Assembly (NCBI RefSeq): GCF_019904175.1
Contig: NZ_CP061913.1
Span: forward strand, 5,580,001-5,644,000
DNA length: 64,000 bases
Direction: 5' to 3'
Source of the DNA: Dactylosporangium vinaceum
Lineage (GTDB): Bacteria > Actinomycetota > Actinomycetes > Mycobacteriales > Micromonosporaceae
The stretch's first letter is position 1; every line of letters begins with the position of its first letter. This document shows positions 23,429 through 31,581 of this stretch, piece after piece. A program made the translations under genes and the position numbers. The notes below the pieces were generated by a model. The model saw only the letters and a list, made by a program, of their open reading frames with translations, was not told the origin of the DNA and did no database searches.

Positions 23429-25081
23429 ATGAAGCTCTCCAGACGCGCCGTGCTCGGCGCCGCCGGGGCCGCCGCGTTCACTACGCTCGCCGGGTGCTCC
23501 GGCGACGACGGCGAGACCGACAACACCAAGGCTCAGGACTACAGCGCCAACCGCGAGGGAGCCATGGACTCCTACGCGGTCGGCCAGCAGTTCAAGGCCA
23601 GCGCCCCGCTGACGTTCCCGATCATGATGCTCAGCAACGCCGGCTACCCGTACAAGGAAGACTGGCTCTTCTTCAAGGAACTGACCAAGCGCACGAACGT
23701 CACGCTGCAGTCCACGGTGGTCCCGGGCAGCGACTACAACCAGAAGCGCAGCGTCCTGGTGTCCTCCGGCAGCGCGCCGACAATCATCCCGAAGACGTAC
23801 CACCCGGATGAGGAGGCGTACATCGCCGGCGGCGCGATCCTGGCGGTCAGCGACCACATCGACCTGATGCCGAACCTCAAGGAACAGATCACCAAGTGGA
23901 ACCTGGAGCCGGACCTCGCCGCCTGGCGGCAGGAGGACGGCAAGTACTACCTGCTGCCGGGCACCCACGAGGAGGTGTGGCAGGACTACTCCCTGGCCGT
24001 GCGGACCGACATCCTGCAGCAGCTGGGGCTGTCCATCCCGAAGACGTGGGACGACTTCCACCAGATGCTCAAGGCCATGAAGCAGGCCCACCCCGACGTG
24101 TACCCGCTGTCGGACCGCTGGAGCACCCCGCCCCAGCCCGGCGGCAACAACCTGCTGCAGCTCATCGCGATCGCCTACGGGTCCAAGGCCGGCTGGGGCT
24201 TCCAGCACGCCAACTGGGACCCCAAGGCCAAGAAGTTCGTCTACACGGGCGCCCAGGACGGGTACAAGCAGATGCTGCAGTACCTGAACACCCTGGTGAG
24301 CGAGAAGCTCGTCGACCCCGAGAGCTTCACGCAGTCCGACGACCAGGCCAAGCAGAAGTTCGCCAACGGCAAGTCGTTCGTCATGAGCTGCAACGCGCAG
24401 ACCCTCGTCAATGAGATCCGCAAGAGCATCGCGACGATCCCGGGCGCGACGGTCCTGAAGATCCCCGTGCCGCTCGGGCCGAGCGGGGCCGTCCTCGACG
24501 CGTCGCGGCTCGAGTCCGGCGTGATGATCTCGGCCAAGGCCCGCGAGAGCAAGAACTTCGTGGCCCTCATGCAGTTCATCGACTGGCTGTGGTACTCGCC
24601 CCAGGGCAAGATGTTCGCCAAGTACGGCATCGAGGGCCAGACCTACACCGGCAGCGTCGACGACGGCACGTTCAAGCTCGCCCCGGACGTCAACATCGCC
24701 GGGCTCAACCCGGCGGGCACGAAGAACCTGCAGACCGAGTACGGCTTCTTCAACGGTGTGTTCGTCTACGGCGGCACCACCAAGCTGCTCAACTCCCAGT
24801 TCTCCAAGGAGGAGCAGCAGTTCCAGGAGGAGATGAACAAGCGCAAGCCGATCGAGCTGGCGCCGGCGCATCCGCTCAGCGCCGAGGAGCGCGAGCAGGT
24901 GACGCTGTGGGAGACGGGGCTCAAGGACACCGTCTACCAGCAGACGCTGAAGTTCATCCTGGGCACCCGGCCGCTGTCCGAATGGGACGCCTACGTCGGC
25001 GAGCTCAAGAGCAAGAACATGGACAAGTACATCGAGGTGCACAACACCGCCTATGAGCGGTACAAGAAGGCGCACGGCTGA
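23429..25081 (+). CDS. Solute-binding lipoprotein (LipO/LplA type)
   Basis: 550 aa. Twin-arginine plus lipobox signal: KLSRRAVLGAAGAAAFTTLAGC, Cys near residue 23. The mature part is the long extracellular solute-binding protein family associated with LplB/YtcP permeases (PLTFPIMMLSNAGYPYKEDW, YYLLPGTHEEVWQDYSLAVRTDIL). It presumably captures aldouronates or xylo-oligosaccharides at the outer membrane face. GAGGAG precedes the ATG. It is by far the least arginine-rich gene here, as expected for an abundant secreted protein. Confidence 0.92.
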   Translation: MKLSRRAVLGAAGAAAFTTLAGCSGDDGETDNTKAQDYSANREGAMDSYAVGQQFKASAPLTFPIMMLSNAGYPYKEDWLFFKELTKRTNVTLQSTVVPGSDYNQKRSVLVSSGSAPTIIPKTYHPDEEAYIAGGAILAVSDHIDLMPNLKEQITKWNLEPDLAAWRQEDGKYYLLPGTHEEVWQDYSLAVRTDILQQLGLSIPKTWDDFHQMLKAMKQAHPDVYPLSDRWSTPPQPGGNNLLQLIAIAYGSKAGWGFQHANWDPKAKKFVYTGAQDGYKQMLQYLNTLVSEKLVDPESFTQSDDQAKQKFANGKSFVMSCNAQTLVNEIRKSIATIPGATVLKIPVPLGPSGAVLDASRLESGVMISAKARESKNFVALMQFIDWLWYSPQGKMFAKYGIEGQTYTGSVDDGTFKLAPDVNIAGLNPAGTKNLQTEYGFFNGVFVYGGTTKLLNSQFSKEEQQFQEEMNKRKPIELAPAHPLSAEEREQVTLWETGLKDTVYQQTLKFILGTRPLSEWDAYVGELKSKNMDKYIEVHNTAYERYKKAHG

Positions 25082-25082
25082 C

Positions 25083-26588
25083 GTGCTCGTTCCGGAAAGG
25101 CCCGCGGGCCGGTTCTCCGACGCCTGGCGCCGCTGTGTCGGCGCCGGGCGGTTCGACCTGGCCCTGCGCAGCGACTACCGCGACTCGCTCGCGCTGGTGC
25201 AGCAGGAGATCGGCTTCCAGTACATCCGCCAGCACGGGCTGCTCAGCGACGGGGCCGGGATCTACCAGCCCTACACGCGCGGCGGCTCGCCGGGCCTGGC
25301 GTACACGTTCACCTACGTCGACCAGATCGTCGACGCCTACCTGGCGCTCGGGGTGCGGCCGTTCATCGAGCTCGGCTTCACCCCGGCCGCACTGGGCTCC
25401 GGCCCGCAGACGGTGTTCTGGTGGCAGGGCAACGTGACCCCGCCCGCGTCGCCGGCCGAGTGGGCGGCCCTCGTGCGGACCACGATCACCCACCTCATCG
25501 ACCGCTACGGCCTCGACGAGGTCCGCACCTGGCCCATCGAGGTGTGGAACGAGCCGGACCTGGACGTCTTCTGGCCCGCCGGCGACCAGGACGACTACCA
25601 CCGCCTCTACGAGCTGACCGCGTGCACCGTCAAGGAGATCGACGCCTCCCTGCAGGTGGGCGGCCCGGCACTGTCGCCGGGCGCCGACGCCGAGTGGCTC
25701 AAGCGGTTCAGCGCCTTCATCGAGGACCGCGCCGTCCCGATCGACTTCGTGAGCCGGCACGCCTACACGTCCGGCCCCTCGCAGCCGGTCCCGTTCGGCA
25801 CCTACCAGACGCTGATGCCGGCGGCGACGCTCCTCGACCAGTTCGCGGCGCCCCGCCAGGAGCTCGCCGGCACCGCGCTCGCCGGCCTGCCGGTCCACAT
25901 CACCGAGTTCAGCTCCTCCTACCGCCCCGACAACCCGATCCACGACACCGCCTTCCACGCCGCCTACCTCGCGCCCGTCGTGGTCGCGGCCGGCGACCTC
26001 GTGGACTCGTTCTCCTACTGGACGTTCAGCGACGTGTTCGAGGAGGCCGGCGTGCCGGCGAGCATGTTCCACGGCGGCTTCGGCCTGCTGACCCACCGCC
26101 AGATCAAGAAGCCGACCTTCCACCTGTACTCCTTCATCTCGCGCCTCGGCCGCGACGTCCTCGCCCGCGGGGACTCCTTCGTGGTGACCCGGGACCCGGC
26201 CGGGCACATCGCGATCCTGGCCTGGGCGCCGGTCGACCACACCGGACGGTCCTTCGTGGACGGCCACCGGGTGCGGCTGTCCGTGCCGGTCGGCCCGGGC
26301 TCGTCGGCGTTCATCGCGCGGTCCTCGGTGGGGGAGGAGGCGGGCAACGCCCGGGCCGCGTGGGCGGCGATGGGGCGCCCGGCCTCGCCCCGGCCCCGGC
26401 AGGTGGACGCGCTGCGCGAGGCCGCCGAACCGGTCCGGACCTATCGGAGCGTGCCCGTCGCCGGCGGGCGCGTCGAGCTGGACCTGGTGCTCGGCCGGCA
26501 CGAGGTGACGCTCGTCGAGGTGAGCCCGGTGGTCGACGAGACCCCGCCCTGGTCCGACGACGCCCGGCTGTTCGGGAGGGCCGGATGA
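25083..26588 (+). CDS. GH39 beta-xylosidase
   Basis: 501 aa, cytoplasmic. Acid/base Glu157 in EVWNEPDLD and nucleophile Glu275 in HITEFSSSY are 118 residues apart, matching the Glu160/Glu278 spacing of the characterised Geobacillus GH39 xylosidase. A C-terminal beta-domain follows. It releases xylose from imported xylo-oligosaccharides. GTG 25083 is 1 nt after the transporter lipoprotein stop; an in-frame ATG at 25053 within that gene is a less likely start. It ends ATGA-coupled to the next gene. Confidence 0.9.
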   Translation: MLVPERPAGRFSDAWRRCVGAGRFDLALRSDYRDSLALVQQEIGFQYIRQHGLLSDGAGIYQPYTRGGSPGLAYTFTYVDQIVDAYLALGVRPFIELGFTPAALGSGPQTVFWWQGNVTPPASPAEWAALVRTTITHLIDRYGLDEVRTWPIEVWNEPDLDVFWPAGDQDDYHRLYELTACTVKEIDASLQVGGPALSPGADAEWLKRFSAFIEDRAVPIDFVSRHAYTSGPSQPVPFGTYQTLMPAATLLDQFAAPRQELAGTALAGLPVHITEFSSSYRPDNPIHDTAFHAAYLAPVVVAAGDLVDSFSYWTFSDVFEEAGVPASMFHGGFGLLTHRQIKKPTFHLYSFISRLGRDVLARGDSFVVTRDPAGHIAILAWAPVDHTGRSFVDGHRVRLSVPVGPGSSAFIARSSVGEEAGNARAAWAAMGRPASPRPRQVDALREAAEPVRTYRSVPVAGGRVELDLVLGRHEVTLVEVSPVVDETPPWSDDARLFGRAG

Positions 26589-27307
26589 GCGCCTTCGGGG
26601 AGGGCACGCTGTCGCGGGGCTCCGCCCTGGTCTACACGCTGCTGGTCGTCGAAGGCCTGTTCCTGCTCACCGCGGCGCCCGGGTTCGCGCTGTTGCTGCT
26701 GCTCGACCGCGACGGCAGCAACGTCGCGTTGTTCGCACTGTGCGCCGTGCCGCTCGGACCGGCCGTGTCCGCCGCCGTCTACGCCCTGCACCGGCGCCGG
26801 TCGGACCTCGCCGACCTGCATCCGGCGGCCGCGTTCTGGCGCGGGTACCGGCTCAACGCGGTGGGCGTGCTGAAGGTCTGGCTGCCGACAGTGGCCCTGC
26901 TGGCGGTGCTGGCCGTGTCACTCGTCAACCGGGCGGCCTCGGGGGTGCCGCTGTGGTGGTCGGCCCTGCTGCTGGTCATCGGCGCGGCGGTGGTCCTGTG
27001 GAGCGTCAACGCCCTGGTCATCGCCTCGCTGTACGTGTTCCGGACCGGCGACGTGGCCCGGCTGGCCGCGTACTTCCTCGGCCACCGCCCCGGGGTCGCC
27101 CTCGGCAGCGCCGGGCTGCTGCTGACCGCCGGCGCGATCACGGTGTTCGCCTCGGAGGCGGTGGCCCTGCTGCCCGCCTCGCTGCTGGTCGGCGGCCTGT
27201 TGCTGGTGGCCCGGCCGATGTGCGTCGAGATCGAGCAGCGGTTCATCGACCGGGCGGCGCCGGCCTCGGCGGCGGACAGGCGGCCGGCCGGCGGCGGCCT
27301 CGCATGA
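26585..27307 (+). CDS. YesL/DUF624-like membrane protein
   Basis: 240 aa with about five to six membrane helices (for example VYTLLVVEGLFLLTAAPGFALLLLL and VGVLKVWLPTVALLAVLAVSLV). The small YesL family is regularly found in LplB/YtcP-type oligosaccharide operons of Firmicutes and actinobacteria, with unknown function. ATGA overlaps tie it to the GH39 gene before it and the GH42 gene behind it. Confidence 0.75.
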   Translation: MSAFGEGTLSRGSALVYTLLVVEGLFLLTAAPGFALLLLLDRDGSNVALFALCAVPLGPAVSAAVYALHRRRSDLADLHPAAAFWRGYRLNAVGVLKVWLPTVALLAVLAVSLVNRAASGVPLWWSALLLVIGAAVVLWSVNALVIASLYVFRTGDVARLAAYFLGHRPGVALGSAGLLLTAGAITVFASEAVALLPASLLVGGLLLVARPMCVEIEQRFIDRAAPASAADRRPAGGGLA

Positions 27308-29307
27308 ACGCGCGGATGGCCGCGTTCCGGGAGCGGCTCGGGGGCTTCGCGTTCGGCGGGGACTACAACCCGGAGCAGTGGGACCCCGCGGTGTGGAAGG
27401 AGGACGTCGAGCTCATGCGCCGGGCCGGCGTCAACCTGGTCACCGTCGGCGTCTTCGCGTGGGCCTCCCTGGAGCCGTCGCCCGGCGAGTTCACGTTCGG
27501 CTGGCTCGACGAGGTGCTCGACCTGCTGCACGCCGCCGGGATCAGCGTCGACCTGGCCACGCCCACGATGGCGCCGCCGGTGTGGCTCTCCCACGGACAC
27601 CCAGACGTGCTGCCGGTGATGGAGGACGGCGAGACCTTCGGCTTCGGCAACCGGCTGCACTTCGACCCGACATCGCCCCGGTACCGTTCGCACGCGGTCC
27701 GCATCGCCGACCGGCTGGCCTCCAGGTATTCGCAGCACCCCGCGCTGGCCATGTGGCACATCAGCAACGAGTACGGGCCGACCTCCTACGGGCCCCACGC
27801 CGCGGCCGCGTTCCGGGTCTGGCTGCGCCGGCGCTACGCCGACCTCGACGCGCTGAACGACGCCTGGTACACCCGGTTCTGGGGCCAGCGCTACACCGAC
27901 TGGGAGCAGGTCGCACCGCCCGAGGTGCCGCGGTCGTGGTCGAACCCGGCCCGCCGGCTGGACTTCAAGCGCTTCATCTCCGACGCGCTGCTCGAATGCT
28001 TCATCGCCGAGCGGGACGCCGTGCGACGGTACCGCGACGACATCCCGATCCTCACCAACTTCATGCGCTTCTACCGGCACGCGGACTACTGGCGGTGGGC
28101 GCCGCACGAGGACGCGGCCGCCCTCGACATCTACCCCGATCCCGGCCGGCCCGGCTCGCACGTGTCCGCGGCGCTCAACTTCGACCTGATGCGGTCGCTG
28201 CGCGGCGAGCCCTGGGTGCTGATGGAGCAGGCCGCCTCGGCGGTGTCGCAGTGGAAGGTCAACAACGTGAAGCGGCCGGGGCGGATGCGGCTCGGCTCCT
28301 ACCAGGCGATCGCGCACGGCGCCGACTCCGTCCTGTTCTTCCAGTGGCGGGCCGGGCGCGGCGGGCACGAGCGGTTCCACTCGGCCATGCTGCCGCACTC
28401 GGGCCCCGCCGCCCGGACCTTTCTCGAGGTCGCCGCGCTGGGCAACGAGCTGCCGCTGATCGCGGCCGTGGCCGGCGCCCCGTCGTCGGCCGACGTCGCG
28501 GTGCTGTTCGACTGGGACGCGTGGTGGGGCCTCGAGGTCACGCACGGGCTGCCGCGCAACGACTTCGACTACACCGCGATCGTCGAGAGCGCGTATCGGC
28601 CGCTGTTCGAGGCGCACTACGCCGTCGACCTGGTCTCGTTCGGCTCCGACCTCTCGCGCTACCGGATTCTTGTCGTACCCAACGCGTACCTTGTCGATGA
28701 CGGGTTCGTGGCCGCGGTCGAGGCGTTCGCAGCGGCCGGCGGGACCGTCGTGGTGTCCTTCTTCTCCGGTGTCGTCGACGTGAACAACCAGGTGCGCCAG
28801 CCCGCCTACCCGGGCGCGTTCCGGCGGCTCATCGGTGCATACATAGACGAATACTGGCCGGCGCGGGAGGGGGAGACGTTCGAGGTCGAGTTCGCCGACG
28901 GCACCACCGCGATCGCCGACTGGTGGCAGGACAGTCTCCACCCGGAGACGGCCACGGTGCTGGGCACCTACACGACCGGCGACCTGGCCGGGCGGCCCGC
29001 GCTGATCCGCAACGACCACGGCTCCGGCTGCGTCGTCTACATCGGCACCCGCCTGGAGCCCGCCGCGCTGCGCGACACCCTGCTCAGCGCCGTCCGCGCC
29101 GCCGGCGCCGCCCCGGTGGTGGAGGGCGCCCCGCCGTACGTCGAGGCCGCCCGCCGCGACCGCTACCTGTTCCTGCTGAACCACTCCGACGCCCGCGCGG
29201 CCACGGTGACGGTGCCCGGGCCGGGCCGCGACCTGCTGACCGGCGCGGCCGTGACGGACGCCGTCGACCTGCCGCCCCTCGGCGTGGCCGTGCTGGAGCT
29301 GTCATGA
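27304..29307 (+). CDS. GH42 beta-galactosidase / alpha-L-arabinopyranosidase family enzyme
   Basis: 667 aa, the normal GH42 length. The barrel begins FGGDYNPEQWDPAVWKEDVELM; acid/base Glu156 lies in HISNEYG and nucleophile Glu308 in WVLMEQAAS. Trimerisation and C-terminal beta-domains follow (VLFDWDAWW, VVVSFFSGVVD). No signal peptide, so it acts on imported sugars, here perhaps galactosyl or arabinopyranosyl side groups of xylan. ATGA-coupled on both sides. Confidence 0.9.
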   Translation: MNARMAAFRERLGGFAFGGDYNPEQWDPAVWKEDVELMRRAGVNLVTVGVFAWASLEPSPGEFTFGWLDEVLDLLHAAGISVDLATPTMAPPVWLSHGHPDVLPVMEDGETFGFGNRLHFDPTSPRYRSHAVRIADRLASRYSQHPALAMWHISNEYGPTSYGPHAAAAFRVWLRRRYADLDALNDAWYTRFWGQRYTDWEQVAPPEVPRSWSNPARRLDFKRFISDALLECFIAERDAVRRYRDDIPILTNFMRFYRHADYWRWAPHEDAAALDIYPDPGRPGSHVSAALNFDLMRSLRGEPWVLMEQAASAVSQWKVNNVKRPGRMRLGSYQAIAHGADSVLFFQWRAGRGGHERFHSAMLPHSGPAARTFLEVAALGNELPLIAAVAGAPSSADVAVLFDWDAWWGLEVTHGLPRNDFDYTAIVESAYRPLFEAHYAVDLVSFGSDLSRYRILVVPNAYLVDDGFVAAVEAFAAAGGTVVVSFFSGVVDVNNQVRQPAYPGAFRRLIGAYIDEYWPAREGETFEVEFADGTTAIADWWQDSLHPETATVLGTYTTGDLAGRPALIRNDHGSGCVVYIGTRLEPAALRDTLLSAVRAAGAAPVVEGAPPYVEAARRDRYLFLLNHSDARAATVTVPGPGRDLLTGAAVTDAVDLPPLGVAVLELS

Positions 29308-29714
29308 CCGCCCGCCGCCGGCCGCCCCCGGCCCCGCTCCCAGCGGGACCGGCCCGCCCGCCGCATGCGTTCGCGCCGATCCGCGTGAGGCCGGCGCGTG
29401 CACGGGCCCGGACCGTGCCGGCGTCGGCGACGGCCGGCGGGGCGGCGCCGTTCGTGCACGTGCGGCGCGCGGCGGGGCTGTCCGTGCGCGTGCGGGGTGG
29501 GGCGGCGACGTTCGTGCGCATGCGGGGTGCGGCGCGGCTGTTCGTGCGCATACCGGATGCGGCGGGGCTGTTCGTGCGCGTGTGGGGTGCGGCGGCGTCC
29601 CCGATGTGGATCGGAGTGATGGTCGGCGGGCCTGCCGGGTGCCGGCCGGGGCTTGCGGTGGCGGGCGGTGGGTCCGGGCGACCCGCGGCCATGGATGCGG
29701 AGGCGGCGGCATGA
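29304..29714 (+). CDS. Low-complexity 136-codon frame linking GH42 and the repeat cassette
   Basis: The frame opens at the ATGA ending GH42 and closes at the ATGA starting the mini-ORF, so it completes an unbroken coupled chain. The product is Ala/Arg/Pro/Gly/Val-rich, with five 10-residue repeats of the form FVR(M/I/V)RGAARL at residues 50-99. No domain is recognised. It may be a translated spacer that grew by repeat expansion rather than a functional protein. Confidence 0.35.
   Translation: MTARRRPPPAPLPAGPARPPHAFAPIRVRPARARARTVPASATAGGAAPFVHVRRAAGLSVRVRGGAATFVRMRGAARLFVRIPDAAGLFVRVWGAAASPMWIGVMVGGPAGCRPGLAVAGGGSGRPAAMDAEAAA
29451..29600 (+). repeat. Five tandem 30-bp repeats
   Basis: Units start at 29451, 29481, 29511, 29541 and 29571, each beginning TTCGTGCGC or close to it and ending GCGGCGGGGCTG-like. 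They are degenerate but in perfect 30-bp register, in the spacer between GH42 and GH67. Confidence 0.9.
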
Positions 29715-29781
29715 GCGGTACGGAGCGAAGCGGGGTGGGCGCTCATCGGTGTTGCAGGGTGGAGCTTGCGGAGGCGACGGC
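29711..29781 (+). repeat. Single shortened (71-bp) coupling cassette before GH67
   Basis: Same 5' half as the 89-bp units (ATGAGCGGTACGGAGCGAAG) and the same GGAGG 7 nt before the next ATG. It lacks 18 bp that in the other copies form the second stem. The start/anti-start stem is 7 bp. Because 18 is a multiple of 3, the reading frame survives. Confidence 0.88.
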
Positions 29782-29785
29782 ATGA
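29711..29785 (+). CDS. 24-codon mini-ORF, repeat unit C
   Basis: MSGTERSGVGAHRCCRVELA followed by EATA. ATGA overlaps with the preceding 136-codon frame and with GH67. Confidence 0.45.
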   Translation: MSGTERSGVGAHRCCRVELAEATA

Positions 29786-31581
29786 GCGGGGTGCATCCGG
29801 CGTGGCTCGGGGGGTTGGGCGGTGGGTCCGGGCTCGGCGACGACGTCGTGCTGACGCGGGACCCGCTGTGCGGGCTGGAGGCGGAGGCGTACACGATCGC
29901 GCGGTCGGGTGGGGTGACCACCGTGGTCGCGGCGGACGAGGCCGGGCTCATGTACGGGTCGTTCCACGCGCTGCGGCTCGACGGGGAGCTGGCCGCGCAG
30001 ACGCACCGGCCGTTCGTGGCTCGGCGGATGGTGCAGCACTGGGACAACGTGTTCGTGCACCCGGTGATGGGGCAGGTCGAGCGCGGGTACTCCGGCGGGT
30101 CGCTGTTCTGGGAGGACGGGGCGCTCACCGACGACCTGGACCGGGTCGGCGACTATGCGCGGCTGCTCGCGTCGGTCGGGATCAATGCCGTGTCGCTCAA
30201 CAACGTCAACGTCCACGCGGGGGAGGCGCGGCTGCTGACGGATCGGCTCAGTGAGGTGGCGGCGCTGGCGGCGCGGTTCCGGCAGTACCATATCCGCGTC
30301 TATCTGTCGGTCTCCTTCGCCGCGCCCATGGTGCTCGGCGGGCTCGACACCGCCGACCCGGCCGACGAGCGCGTCAAGGATTGGTGGGCGACGGCGACGC
30401 AGCGGGTGTACGCCACGATCCCGGACTTCGGCGGCTACGTCGTGAAGGCCGACTCGGAGGGCCAGCCCGGACCGTTCGCGTATGGCCGGACCCACGCCGA
30501 CGGCGCCAACGTGCTGGCCGCCGCCCTGGCCCCGTTCGGCGGGGAGGTCTACTGGCGTGCGTTCGTGTACAACCACCGCCAGGACTGGCGCGACCGCAGC
30601 ACCGACCGCGCCCGCGCCGCGTACGACCACTTCACGCCGCTTGACGGCGAGTTCGCGGCGAACGTCGTGCTGCAGGTCAAGCACGGCCCGATCGACTTCC
30701 AGCCCCGCGAACCCGTCTCCCCGGTCCTGCTGTCCATGCCGCGTACCAGCCTGGCCGTGGAGTTCCAGGCCACCCAGGAGTACACGGGCCAGCAGCGCCA
30801 CGTGTGCTACCTCCCGCCGATGTGGAGCTCGGTGCTGTCCACTGTGGCCGGTGCCGTCGACGCCGTGGTCACGGTCTCCAACGCGGGCGACGACCGGTAC
30901 TGGACGAACCACCCCCTGGCCCAGGCCAACCTGTACGCGGCGGGCCGCCTGGCCTGGGACCCGGCCCTCGACCCGACCGCACTGCTCGACGAGTGGATCG
31001 GGCTCACCTTCCCCCCGGCCGCCGCCGGCGTCGTGCACGAGCTGATGCGCGACTCGTGGGCCGTGTACGAGGGTTACACGTCCCCGCTGGGCGTCGGCTT
31101 CATGGTCCACCCCGGCGACCACTACGGCCCCGACGTCGACGGCTACGAGTACAGCCGCTGGGGCACCTACCACTTCGCCGACCGCGACGGCGTCGGCGTG
31201 GACCGCACCCGGGCCACCGGCACCGGCTTCACGGGCCAGTACCCGCAGCCCCTGGCCGACGAGCACGAGTCCCTGGCCACGTGCCCCGACGAGCTGCTGC
31301 TGTTCTTCCACCACGTGCCGTACACCCACGTCCTGCACTCCGGCAAGACCGTCATCCAGCACATCTACGACACCCACTTCCAGGGCGCCGCCGCGGTCGC
31401 CGAGATGGTCGGGCGCTGGGCCGCCCTGCCCCCGGAGACGGTCGGCGAGGACCTCCACGCCCGCGTGGCCGACCGCCTGCGCGAGCAGGAGCGCTCGGCC
31501 AACGAATGGCGCGACCAGATCAACACCTACTTCCACCGCAAGTCCGGCATCCCCGACGCCCAGGGCCGCCGCATCTACTGA
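29782..31581 (+). CDS. GH67 alpha-glucuronidase
   Basis: 599 aa. Catalytic residues Glu226 (KADSEGQPGP), Asp305 (KHGPIDFQP) and Glu333 (QATQEYTGQ) show the 79- and 28-residue spacing known from Geobacillus AguA (285/364/392), giving an N terminus about 59 residues shorter than that enzyme. The missing part belongs to the N-terminal beta-domain; HPAWLGGLGGGSG now runs directly into LEAEAYTIARSG. It removes (4-O-methyl)glucuronic acid from the non-reducing end of aldouronates in the cytoplasm. ATGAGC start with GGAGG supplied by the cassette. It is the last gene of the operon and overlaps the convergent hydrolase by 7 bp. Confidence 0.92.
   Translation: MSGVHPAWLGGLGGGSGLGDDVVLTRDPLCGLEAEAYTIARSGGVTTVVAADEAGLMYGSFHALRLDGELAAQTHRPFVARRMVQHWDNVFVHPVMGQVERGYSGGSLFWEDGALTDDLDRVGDYARLLASVGINAVSLNNVNVHAGEARLLTDRLSEVAALAARFRQYHIRVYLSVSFAAPMVLGGLDTADPADERVKDWWATATQRVYATIPDFGGYVVKADSEGQPGPFAYGRTHADGANVLAAALAPFGGEVYWRAFVYNHRQDWRDRSTDRARAAYDHFTPLDGEFAANVVLQVKHGPIDFQPREPVSPVLLSMPRTSLAVEFQATQEYTGQQRHVCYLPPMWSSVLSTVAGAVDAVVTVSNAGDDRYWTNHPLAQANLYAAGRLAWDPALDPTALLDEWIGLTFPPAAAGVVHELMRDSWAVYEGYTSPLGVGFMVHPGDHYGPDVDGYEYSRWGTYHFADRDGVGVDRTRATGTGFTGQYPQPLADEHESLATCPDELLLFFHHVPYTHVLHSGKTVIQHIYDTHFQGAAAVAEMVGRWAALPPETVGEDLHARVADRLREQERSANEWRDQINTYFHRKSGIPDAQGRRIY

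Noticed and set aside
25053..25063. ATGAGCGGTAC at the end of the solute-binding gene matches the first 11 bp of the repeat cassette.
   Set aside because: It lies within conserved coding sequence (YERYKKAHG), the match stops after 11 bp and no ATGA or inverted repeat accompanies it; chance is the simplest reading.
29084..29746. Opposite-strand frame over the 30-bp repeats (MRTNSRAAPR-type repeats).
   Set aside because: Overlaps the GH42 end antisense, no ribosome binding site, and it does not fit the operon direction.
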